64,000 nt of DNA from Megaleporinus macrocephalus (Eukaryota; Chordata; Actinopteri; Characiformes; Anostomidae), in assembly GCA_021613375.1 (NCBI GenBank), contig CM038705.1:5886364-5950363 (forward strand), in the 5' to 3' direction. A model generated the notes under the pieces. It saw nothing but the letters and a program-made list of their open reading frames with translations, did not search any database and had not been told where the DNA came from. The position numbers and the translations under genes are program-made. Within the stretch, counting starts at the first letter, position 1, and each line of letters opens with the position of its first letter. Below, piece after piece: positions 1 to 12,100 of this stretch.

Positions 1-138
1 TGTGTGCAGTTGTCTTTCGATGGCTGTAACGGTCTTTAGACGCTGTTCGAAGTCTTTAGCAATGTGCGGTACTCTTAAGACGTGGTGTAGCTGCCTTCAG
101 ACGGTTGCAATAGTCTTTAGGCAGTCACAGTAGTCTTT
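1..138. repeat. short degenerate tandem repeat at the left edge
   Basis: Variants of a unit of roughly 30-35 bp with the word GTCTTTAG recur about four times (near 31, 51, 111 and 131). It runs into the 41-bp array. Confidence 0.5.
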
Positions 139-2945
139 ACTGCCCTCTTTTGGAGTACAGAGATCAGATGCAGCTCTACACTGCCCTCTGGTGGATAAGA
201 CAGTTCAGTTGCAGCTCTACACTGCCCTCTGGTGGATAAGACAGTTCAGTTGCAGCGCTACACTGCCCTCTGGTGGAGTACAGAGTTCGGATGCAGCTCT
301 ACACTGCCCTCTGGTGGAGTACAGAGTTTGGATGCAGCGCTACACTGCCCTCTGGTGGATAAGACAGTTCAGTTGCAGCGCTACACTGCCCTCTGGCGGA
401 GTACAGAGTTCAGATGCAGCGCTACACTGCCTCTGGTGGAGTAGAGTTCGGATGCAGCTCTACACTGCCCTCTGGTGGAGTACAGAGTTCAGATGCAGCG
501 CTACACTGCCCTCTGGTGGAGTACAGAGTTCGGATGCAGCGCTACACTGCCCTCTGGTGGAGTACAGAGTTTGGATGCAGCGCTACACTGCCCTCTGGTG
601 GAGTACAGAGTTCAGATGCAGCGCTACACTGCCCTCTGGTGGAGTACAGAGTTCGGAGGCAGCGCTACACTGCCCTCTGGTGGAGTACAGAGTTCAGATG
701 CAGCGCTACACTGCCCTCTGGTGGAGTACAGAGTTCGGATGCAGCGCTACACTGCCCTCTGGTGGAGTACAGAGTTCAGATGCAGCGCTACACTGCCCTC
801 TGGTGGAGTACAGAGTTCGGAGGCAGCGCTACACTGCCCTCTGGTGGAGTACAGAGTTCGGATGCAGCGCTACACTGCCCTCTGGTGGAGTACAGAGTTC
901 AGATGCAGCGCTACACTGCCCTCTGGTGGAGTACAGAGATCAGATGCAGCGCTACACTGCCCTCTGGTGGAGTAGAGTTTGGATGCAGCGCTACACTGCC
1001 CTCTGGTGGAGTACAGAGTTCGGATGCAGCGCTACACTGCCCTCTGGTGGAGTACAGAGTTCGGAGGCAGCGCTACACTGCCCTCTGGTGGAGTACAGAG
1101 TTCAGATGCAGCGCTACACTGCCCTCTGGTGGAGTACAGAGTTCAGAAGCAGCGCTACACTGCCCTCTGGTGGAGTACAGAGTTCAGATGCAGCGCTACA
1201 CTGCCCTCTGGTGGAGTACAGAGTTTGGATGCAGCGCTACACTGCCCTCTGGTGGAGTACAGAGTTCGGATGCAGCGCTACACTGCCCTCTGGTGGAGTA
1301 CAGAGTTCGGATGCAGCGCTACACTGCCCTCTGGTGGAGTACAGAGTTCGGATGCAGCGCTACACTGCCCTCTGGTGGAGTACAGAGTTCGGATGCAGCG
1401 CTACACTGCCCTCTGGTGGAGTAGAGTTCGGATGCAGCGCTACACTGCCCTCTGGTGGAGTACAGAGTTCGGATGCAGCGCTACACTGCCCTCTGGTGGA
1501 GTACAGAGTTCGGATGCAGCGCTACACTGCCCTCTGGTGGAGTACAGAGTTTGGATGCAGAGCTACACTGCCCTCTGGTGGAGTACAGAGTTCGGATGCA
1601 GCTCTACACTGCCCTCTGGTGGAGTACAGAGTTCGGAGGCAGCGCTACACTGCCCTCTGGTGGAGTACAGAGTTCAGATGCAGCGCTACACTGCCCTCTG
1701 GTGGAGTAGAGTTCGGATGCAGCGCTACACTGCCCTCTGGTGGAGTAGAGTTCGGATGCAGCGCTACACTGCCCTCTGGCGGAGTACAGAGTTCGGAGGC
1801 AGCGCTACACTGCCCTCTGGTGGAGTAGAGTTCGGATGCAGCGCTACACTGCCCTCTGGTGGAGTACAGAGCTTGGATGCAGCGCTACACTGCCCTCTGG
1901 TGGAGTACAGAGTTCGGATGCAGCGCTACACTGCCCTCTGGTGGAGTACAGAGTTCGGATGCAGCGCTACACTGCCCTCTGGTGGAGTAGAGTTCGGATG
2001 CAGCGCTACACTGCCCTCTGGTGGAGTACAGAGTTCGGATGCAGCTCTACACTGCCCTCTGGTGGAGTAGAGTTCGGATGCAGCGCTACACTGCCCTCTG
2101 GCGGAGTACAGAGTTCGGAGGCAGCGCTACACTGCCCTCTGGTGGAGTACAGAGTTCGGATGCAGCGCTACACTGCCCTCTGGTGGAGTAGAGTTCGGAT
2201 GCAGCGCTACACTGCCCTCTGGTGGAGTACAGAGCTTGGATGCAGCGCTACACTGCCCTCTGGTGGAGTACAGAGTTCGGATGCAGCGCTACACTGCCCT
2301 CTGGTGGAGTACAGAGTTCGGATGCAGCGCTACACTGCCCTCTGGTGGAGTAGAGTTCGGATGCAGCGCTACACTGCCCTCTGGTGGAGTACAGAGTTCG
2401 GATGCAGCGCTACACTGCCCTCTGGTGGAGTAGAGTTCGGATGCAGCTCTACACTGCCCTCTGGTGGAGTACAGAGTTCAGATGCAGCGCTACACTGCCC
2501 TCTGGTGGAGTACAGAGTTCGGAGGCAGCGCTACACTGCCCTCTGGTGGAGTACAGAGTTCGGATGCAGCGCTACACTGCCCTCTGGTGGAGTACAGAGT
2601 TCGGATGCAGCGCTACACTGCCCTCTGGTGGAGTACAGAGTTCAGTTGCAGCGCTACACTGCCCTCTGGTGGAGTACAGAGTTCGGATGCAGCGCTACAC
2701 TGCCCTCTGGTGGAGTACAGAGTTCGGATGCAGCGCTACACTGCCCTCTGGTGGAGTAGAGTTCGGATGCAGCGCTACACTGCCCTCTGGTGGAGTACAG
2801 AGTTCGGATGCAGCGCTACACTGCCCTCTGGTGTAGGACTGAGCTTAAAAACAGCTCTATGCTGCCCTCTAGTCCTAGATATAGCAGCTCTACACTGGCC
2901 TCTGCTGGAAGATAGGACTCTACACTGCCCTACGGGGTAGAACTG
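139..2945. repeat. 41-bp minisatellite, about 65 units, in mtbp intron 17
   Basis: The unit is about 41 bp, with a common 38-bp variant lacking CAG in GTGGAGTACAGAG. The invariant part on the minus strand is CCACCAGAGGGCAGTGTAG. The last 110 bp are degenerate. Because the unit lacks stop codons in several frames, long Trp/Ser/Leu-rich ORFs appear; they are artefacts. Every unit contains a full match to the vertebrate CTCF core. Confidence 0.95.
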
Positions 2946-3058
2946 AGCTTAAACAGTTTCTAAACTATATTGAATGTATTTTTAAAAATTATTATTGAAT
3001 CATTTCCTATAGAATCGGAACTAAATCAGATTGTCAGAGGTCAGAGATTTACACTCAC

Positions 3059-3154
3059 TCGATGCCATGGTAGTGGCTGCTGGCAGCCTGTGTGAACGGG
3101 AGTTTGGTGACTTTTCGGGGAGTGAGCGCTGAAGACAGCTGGAACGCGTTCTCC
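3059..3154 (-). CDS. mtbp: mtbp coding exon 17 (last one in the window)
   Basis: 96 nt, TAG acceptor and GTGAGT donor, phase 2 at the end. It contains LTPRKVTKLPF and HYHGIE, matching human LSPGKLQVLPF and HYHGIE. The next exons must be left of the window. Intron 17 begins with the 41-bp minisatellite at 139-2945. Confidence 0.95.
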
Positions 3155-6100
3155 CTACAAAACAAAACAAAAAAAACAGAACAATAAACAAGAAGATGTC
3201 CTATTCAGCTGAAGAGACCACGCCAACAACAATTAACAAACACACTCAGCCCTGAAACACAATCACACTCGTCATAGGCAACTGGAACATTAACATCTTA
3301 CGCCCTCAACGCGACAGTAATTAAGTTTTAGCGCACGAAACAAGATTTAGGAACCACAGGCCATTTTAATTAAGCTGTCAGCGTTGCCAGTAAACGTCAC
3401 GGCGGAACCGAGGGGCCATAAAAGTTTAGAGGAGTGTCTGCGCAGGCAGCCAGATGGAGGCATTAACTTTCCTGGCGTCGCTGATTTTTAGAGCTGGCTG
3501 AGCGCTCGTGCCTCAGACTGGAGAGAGAACAGATTAGTGTAGCTGCTCCGCGTTCCCTATCGCGGTGCCATCTGCCTGAGAGGAACTGTAGAAGCATTGT
3601 TCGAACTCTAGTGCACTAATCTAACATTCACTCCGCTGAAAGTAACACATGTCTGCCGCTTAGCCGGGTGCATGTTTACAGAGCGGGACTGTCCGTCGAG
3701 CTTCGAACTTCTCTGGAAGTGAGTCTGTTGTTTTATTCGTCAACCTCAAGTTCCATCCTAATCATTGAATTCAGGAGTTCCAACCACTTCTACGACCACA
3801 GGTGTATAAATCCAGCACCTAGTCCTGCAGACTGCTTCTACACACATTAGTAAAGAGTGGGTCTCTCTCAGGAGCTCAGTGAACTCCAGCGTGGTACCGT
3901 GATAGGACGCCACCTGTGGAACAAGTCCAGTGGTGAAGTTTCCTCACTACTAAATATTCCACAGTGGACTGTCAGTGGTGTTAGAACAAAGTGGAAGTGA
4001 TTGAGAACGACAGCAACTCAGACACCAAGTGGTAGAACACGTACAATGACAGAGCGGGTCAGCGGATGCTGAGGAGCATAGAGCACAGAGGTCACCAACT
4101 TTCTACAGAGTCCATCACTACAGACCTCCAAACTTCATGTGGTCTTCAGATCAGCTCAAGAACAGAGAGTAGAGATCTTCATGGAATGGGTCTCCATGGC
4201 TGAGCAGCTGCATCCAAGCCTTACATCACCAAGAACAATGCAGAGCGTCAGATGTAGTGGAGTAAAGCAGCCAACACTGGACTCTAGAGCAGCGGAGACG
4301 TGTTCTCTGGAGTGACCAATCACGCTTCTCCATCTGGAAATCCGATGGACGAGTCTGGGTTTGGCGGTTGCCAGGAGAACGGTACTCGTCTGACTGCCGA
4401 GTGTAAAGTTTGGTGGAGGGGGGATTATGGTGTGGAGTTGTTTTTCAGGAGGTTGGGCTCGGACCCTTAGTTACAGTGAAAGGAACTCATAATGCTTCAG
4501 CAGACCAAGAGATTCTGTGAGGACAGTTTGTGGACGGCCCCTTCCTGTTCCAACATGGCTGCCCACCAGTGCACAAAGCAGCTCCATAAAGACATGGAGG
4601 AGCGAGTTTGGTGTGGAAGAACTCGACTGGCCTGCCCAGAGTCCTGACCACAACCTGATGGAACACCTTTAGGATGAATTAGAGCGGAGACTGTGAGCCA
4701 GACCTTCTCGTCCAACATCAGTGTCTGACCTCACTAATGTTCTTCTGGAAGAACCGTCCAACATTCCCATAAACACTCTCCTAAACTGTGAGGAGAGCCT
4801 TCCCAGAAGAGTTGAAGCTGTTACAGCTGCAAAGGTTGGGCCGACATCACATTAAACCCTATGGATTAAGAATGGGAAAAATTCTGGTTCCATTGTCTTA
4901 CACTAAAAGTAAAGTAGATTTTTGTCCTCTGCTGCAAAGTAGCCATACTTGTTGTTCTTTGGATAGCAACAATATATTCAGGAGAGGAGGGTTCATTGGA
5001 TGTTAAGGTTAAACAGGAATTTTCCAAAATTCCTCCATAATTTAGACACTAATATGTAACCAGCCCTGTTTGAATGGAAGTGAATGGAACCAGGTGTCCC
5101 CATGTCCCCACACAGATATAGGCATTTTATTTACAAAACCACCAATGAACCTACAGGAGTGCTAATATGAATGTTCAGGATGGTAAAATAGTAAAAAAAA
5201 TCATATACTAATAATTTTTCTTTGGGGGACTATTCTGCCTCATGACATCCTTCACGTATCCCTCCACCATTAATCGATTTTAACGCCATAAGTTTCAGAA
5301 ATCTATCATAAATAACATCCCAGATAATCCGGCTGTGTATTTATAACCACCTCACGTAATAACTTTCTCTGAGGGAGCTTTTAGAGGTGGACGTCTGGTT
5401 CCATTCACCTCCACTGTGAACAGTTCTGACTCAGAAACAAACGTGTGGTTGCTCTGTACCCTCTGATCACAGGCAGAGGCTGCAGCTCTCCTGCAGGCAG
5501 ACCGTCGGGAGTGAAGTGCTTGAGGAGCTCTCTTGCGTCCAGCTGTGCAGAGCTGCTCTTTTGAGCATCTTTAGGGCCCATCAGAGACTCTGAGGAGCCA
5601 CTGCTGAACAGGCTGGACCTGCGGAGGGTTGAACGGAGATCATTACTGACAAAACTCTGACACCGAAACATTAAACACCAAATAAATGTAAGAAGCTAAA
5701 AAGTCCCAGCAAGTGATAATATGGCTGATATAGTTTTTATTAATAATATTTTAAAATACTTTTTTCTTAATGCCACAGAACATGTTGCAATTGGTTGGCA
5801 GTGGTGAAATTCAGTGTAGTTATATATTAGATAAACAACTAGCAACACATATTTTCTTTAATTATTTTATTTTATTAGTTTTGTATTATTTTATTTTTTA
5901 TTATTCTTTTCTTTTATTTTTACTTTTTTATTATTCTTTTATTTTTATTTTTTATTATTCTTTTATTTTATGTGTATTTTTTTTACTATTTTATTATTAT
6001 TATGATATCTTGTTTTTTCCTCTTACATTTCTTTTGAACTATTTTACTTTTTAATTATTATTTAATTATTATTATCTCTTACCCTCTTTTTATCTTGCTA

Positions 6101-9100
6101 ATAAAATCGTAACTTATCTATTTTTATTATTATTATTATTTCTATTTTTATACTAAACGTTTTTTGGTTTTTTTTTTTGTTTAATGTGTATTAGCTACTT
6201 TCTTCTCAGTTGTTTTAATTCATAATTATTTAATTTTGTTTTTATTTCCTTTGTTCTTGCCAATCTCTGTTCATGTAGATGCTCAGCTATGAATGCTTTG
6301 GATTCCATGTCATTTTCACACTTTTTTATTTTGTTTATTATCTTATTTACAATGTACGTCAATAAATATTTCTGTGAAATGACAGAAAATTACATCAAGC
6401 ATTAATAATACTTCCAATAACTCAAGATATCACATCACAAAAAGCAAAAAACACGCCAGCTGTTAAAATCAAAGCAAGATTTTATACTGTTGTGTTGCAA
6501 ACCAGAGGCCCATGTGACCAAAAGTCTGAATTAAATATTAAACTGATTAAATTAAATTGTAGATAATCTCAAAAGTTATGATCCTAATGTCCTAAAACAA
6601 TGTGTAATTTATTTAATCCAATACAGTAAAATGTTAAGAAGGCTATGTTAAATGTAGAACATGTTTTAATAGAAATATTAATAAGAATAATAATAATAAG
6701 CTGTACAGGAATTACTGTTATTGAAGGTTAGGAGGTGTAAATGACTGGTGCTGACCTTGACCGGTGCCGAAGCTTCTGCATGTTCTCATAGTTCCTCAGG
6801 ACGCTCCTCTCAGGCCATTCTGAGTGGGCTGCAGGCTTAACATCTGCTAGAGGGTTAAAACAAACACATAACATTAAAACCACCTCCTTGTATCTACACT
6901 CACTGTCCACTGTATCAGCTCCACTGACCATACAGGACCTCCACTCACTGTCCACTGTATCAGCTCCACTGACCATACAGGAGCTCCACCTACAGACTGT
7001 AGTTCATCTGATTCTCTGTATACTTTATTACTCTGTTCTTTAATGATCAGGACCCCCACAGGACCACCACAGAGCAGGTACCACTAGAGAGGTGGATGAT
7101 TCTCAGCACTGCAGTGACACTGACATGTTAGCGTTGTGCTAGTGTGAGTGGACTGCTGAGCAAAGTGATATATTGCGCACACCACTGTATAAACAGGTTT
7201 ATCAATGCTTACAACAGCATTGCGTCCTTGTGCTGCTTGTTAATGTTGGAGTGGAGCTGAAAATGGATTACAACACTGCCATCTAGTGGTCAGAGGTTTA
7301 AACACAACACACTGATTCACTGTCTGCCAGAAATCTGTGTATCGATACTGTGTTTTTGAGAATCGATACAGTATCACTAAACATAATATCATGATATTCA
7401 ATATTTTTGATATTTTCTTACAGCCCTATAACTGAGGGTGTAGCAGTTGACACTAATGGACAGGAGAGCTGGCTGGCGACGTGTGGGGAGGAGGCCCTGA
7501 TGATCAGTCCTACAACAGCGTTCGTGTGTCGCGTGTGTGCGCATATATATATATATATAAATGCACATCATGATACAGCAGTCATGATTCAATATATTGT
7601 GAAATATTGCAATACTGCAAGTAAAGTGATATACTGTGATTTTTCAAATCCTACTATTAAAACACACCACTGTATGAACAGGTTTATCAATGCTTACAAT
7701 AGCATTGCGCCCTTGTGCTGCTTGTTAATGTTGGAGTGGAGCTGAAAATGGATTACAACACTGCCATCTAGTGGCCAGAGGTTTAAACACAACACACAAT
7801 GATTCACTGTCTGCCAGGAATCTGTGTATCGATACTGTGTTTTTGAGAATCGATACTGTATCACTAAACATAATATCCCGATATTTGATATTTCAATAGT
7901 TTCTTACACCCCTAATATATATAGAACCAGAATTATGTGTTTCCTAATAAAAGTTTAATTGCTTACCCCGAGTAACAGAGGCGGACTTGTCCTTCTGGAT
8001 GGGCAGGCGCTCGGACGCTTTGGGCAGCGTGGAGTTCTGCATGTTCAGGTACTGCTCTCTGGCCAGATTCAGCAGAACCTTCAGGTCATTCAGAGGTACG
8101 GCTGCAGGTTTCTGGAGCTCCTGTCTCCTCCCTGAACACAGACAAAAGAAAATCCAGAGACGTGTTTTATAGATCTAGATACATGTTCTAGTGATCTACT
8201 GTATATGACACCACTGTACGCCGGGAACACTGACCTACCCTCCTTTCCCTGCACTGTAAAATCAATGCTTGTTTACAGACACTACACATATCACCACTGT
8301 CCACAGAAACACGGACAATACAGTGGATTTTCAGTTTTCTATATTATTGGAACTCAACAGATGATCTTTATATTGAAAGTAAAGTTAGTTTCCGTCCTTA
8401 TAAATTTACTAATTAGGAGATGTTTTATTTTTCTTTGGGCGGCTGCGATATTCCAGTATTTACAGATAAAGGAAAAATCCAAGGTGTCTCAACGTTTCCC
8501 ACATTTTGAGGCACGTCAGCGTTTAAAGGGTGTCTCGTCTGCTTCTTTTAGCCCAACGTGCTGAGTATCGGTCAGTTTACAGGCTACAGCTCCTGGAGCA
8601 ATCAATCCTTCTCAAAATCACCCTCAACAACATCATTCAGGTTTCAAAACTGACCATGATGTTCAGCACAGTTGTCGCTGCAGTTCCAAATATATCCAGT
8701 AGGTGGCAACTACGTTTGGTACGTTTGGTACGGTGGTGTAGTGGTTAGTACGGTGGTGTAGTGGTTAGTACGGTGGTGTAGTGGTTAGTACGGTGGTGTA
8801 GTGGTTAGTATAGTGGTGTAGTGGTTAGTATGGTGGTGTAGTGGTTAGTATGGTGGTGTAGTGGTTAGTATGGTGGTGTAGTGGTTAGTACGGTGGTGTA
8901 GTGGTTAGTATGGTGGTGTAGTGGTTAGTATGGTGGTGTAGTGGTTAGTATGGTGGTGTAGTGGTTAGTACGGTGGTGTAGTGGTTAGTATGGTGGTGTA
9001 GTGGTTAGTATGGTGGTGTAGTGGTTAGTACGGTGGTGTAGTGGTTAGTAAGGTGGTGTAGTGGTTAGTATAGTGGTGTAGTGGTTAGTAAGGTGGTGTA

Positions 9101-12100
9101 GTGGTTAGTATGGTGGTGTAGTGGTTAGTATGGTGGTGTAGTGGTTAGTATGGTGGTGTAGTGGTTAGTACGGTGGTGTAGTGGTTAGTACGGTGGTGTA
9201 GTGGTTAGTATGATGGTGTAGTGGTTAGTATGGTGGTGTAGTGGTTAGTATGGTGGTGTAGTGGTTAGTACGGTGGTGTAGTGGTTAGTACGGTGGTGTA
9301 GTGGTTAGTATAGTGGTGTAGTGGTTAGTATAGTGGTGTAGTGGTTAGTACGGTGGTGTAGTGGTTAGTATGGTGGTGTAGTGGTTAGTATGGTGGTGTA
9401 GTGGTTAGTATAGTTGTGTAGTGGTTAGTACGGTGGTGTAGTGGTTAGTATGGTGGTGTAGTGGTTAGTATGGTGGTGTAGTGGTTAGTACGGTGGTGTA
9501 GTGGTTAGTACGGTGGTGTAGTGGTTAGTATAATGGTGTAGTGGTTAGTATGGTGGTGTAGTGGTTAGTACGGTGGTGTAGTGGTTAGTACGGTGGTGTA
9601 GTGGTCAGTATGGTGGTGTAGTGGTTAGTATAGTGGTGTAGTGGTTAGTATGGTGGTGTAGTGGTTAGTATGGTGATGTAGTGGTTAGTGCGGTGGTGTA
9701 GTGGTTAGTATGGTGGTGTAGTGGTTAGTACGGTGGTGTAGTGGTTAGTATGGTGGTGTAGTGGTTAGTATGGTGGTGTAGTGGTTAGTATAGTGGTGTA
9801 GTGGTTAGTACGGTGGTGTAGTGGTTAGTATGGTGGTGTAGTGGTTAGTATGGTGGTGTAGTGGTTAGTATAGTGGTGTAGTGGTTAGTATGGTGGTGTA
9901 GTGGTTAGTATGGTGGTGTAGTGGTTAGTACAGTGGTGTAGTGGTTAGTATGGTGGTGTAGTGGTTAGTACGGTGGTGTAGTGGTTAGTATGGTGGTGTA
10001 GTGGTTAGTATGGTGGTGTAGTGGTTAGTATGGTGGTGTAGTGGTTAGTATGGTGGTGTAGTGGTTAGTATGGTGATGTAGTGGTTAGTGCGGTGGTGTA
10101 GTGGTTAGTATGGTGGTGTAGTGGTTAGTATAGTGGTGTAGTGGTTAGTATGGTGGTGTAGTGGTTAGTATGGTGGTGTAGTGGTTAGTACAGTGGTGTA
10201 GTGGTTAGTATGGTGGTGTAGTGGTTAGTATGGTGGTGTAGTGGTTAGTATGGTGGTGTAGTGGTTAGTATGGTGGTGTAGTGGTTAGTATGGTGATGTA
10301 GTGGTTAGTGCGGTGGTGTAGTGGTTAGTATGGTGGTGTAGTGGTCAGTATGGTGGTGTAGTGGTTAGTAAGGTGGTGTAGTGGTCAGTATGGTGGTGTA
10401 GTGGTTAGTACGGTGGTGTAGTGGTCAGTACGGTGGTGTAGTGGTCAGTATGGTGGTGTAGTGGTCAGCACTGTCTCCTCACAGCAAGATGATCTGGGTT
10501 GGATTCCCGGTCCGGGTGGTTCTGTGTGGAGTGTGTATGTTCTCTCTGTGTTTGAGTGGGTTCCTCCGGGTTCTCCGGTTTCCTCCCACAGTCCAAACAC
10601 ATGCATGTTAGGATCCTCACTCTAAACTGCTCGTCTGAGATCATTTGAGACCTAAACATCTAGCGGGACCTACTTTTTGGGCCCTTGCGTGTGACGTGAA
10701 TACGTAAGGACGTACGACGTGGTGTGAAAACACTACCGACTCGACGTCTCTGCCTCGAGTGTTCTAGGTTTTACAGGGTGACTCGCGGCAGCTGGTTCTG
10801 TTCTCCTCGCTCAGTCCCGCTGCCTCAGTGTTAACTCAGCGCTCGGACCTGGTGCAGCCGTGATTGGCCACTCAGGTAGGACCTGATTAAGGCAGACTCG
10901 AGGAACGTGGCCGGTCTTCTCCACCTCGGAGCCGCCGAAGACGTGCGAATGTTTAAGAGTGAAGCGCTGGCGGTTGCCATGGGAACCACTTACGGACGCA
11001 TTCCTGCAGGACCTGGGCCTGCGCCTTGTCCAGGCTCCTCTCCAGGCACAGGAGCTGGTCTCCACGGAGACATGGCAGGGATCTCAGCCAGTCTGCGATG
11101 CGGGCGGCTCCTGTGGAGAGCAGAGAGGTTAACCGAGTTCATCTTGCGGGGGGTTCTTTCCTCACTAACACTCAATCAAATCCTCACAGCAATGTTCAAC
11201 ATCAGTACCTGACCTCACTAATACTCCATCAAATCCTCACAGCAATGTTCAACATCAGTACCTGACCTCACTAATGCTCAATCAAATCCTCACAGCAATG
11301 TTCAACATCATTACCTGACCTCACTAATACTCAATCAAATCCTCACAGCAATGTTCAACATCAGTATCAGATCTCACTAATACTCAATCAAATCCTCACA
11401 GCCATGTTCCAACATCAGCACCTGATCTCAATAACACTCAAACCCTCAAAACAATGTTCAACATCAGTACCTGACCTCACTAACACTCAATCAAATCCTC
11501 ACAGCAATGTTCAACATCAGTACCTGACCTCACTAACACTCAATCAAATCCTCACAGCAATGTTCAACATCAGCACCTGAGCTTACTAATAATCAAATCC
11601 TCACAGCAATGTTCAACATCAGTACCTGACCTCACTAATACTCAATCAAACCCTCAAAACAATGCTCAACATCAGTACCTGACCTCACTAATACTCAATC
11701 AAATCCTCACAGCAATGTTCAACATCAGTACCTGATCTCAATAACACTCAATCAAATCCTCACAGCAATGTTCAACATCAGTATCTGACATCACTAACAC
11801 TCAATCAAACCCTTAAAACAATGTTCTAACATCAGTACCTGACCTCACTAACACTCAATCAAATCCTCACAGCAATGTTCAACATCAGTATCTGACATCA
11901 CTAACACTCAATCAAACCCTCAAAACAATGCTCAACATCAGTACCTGACCTCACTAACACTCAATCAAATCCTCACAGCAATGTTCAACATCAGTACCTA
12001 ATCTCAATAACACTCAATCAAATCCTCACAGCAATGTTCAACATCAGTATCTGACCACACTAACACTCAATCAAATCCTCACAGCAATGTTCAACATCAG

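Noticed and set aside
191..2940. Long Trp/Ser/Leu-rich ORFs in several plus frames
   Set aside because: They follow from a stop-free 41-bp unit; no start context, no known domain, and the region is an intron.
8728..10650. tRNA gene or tRNA cluster suggested by GTGGTGTAGTGGTTAG words
   Set aside because: No B box, anticodon arm or acceptor pairing in the array; it is a SINE head repeat.
10811..11065. Minus-strand 84-codon ORF over mtbp exon 13
   Set aside because: It is a different frame from the conserved exon; a shadow.
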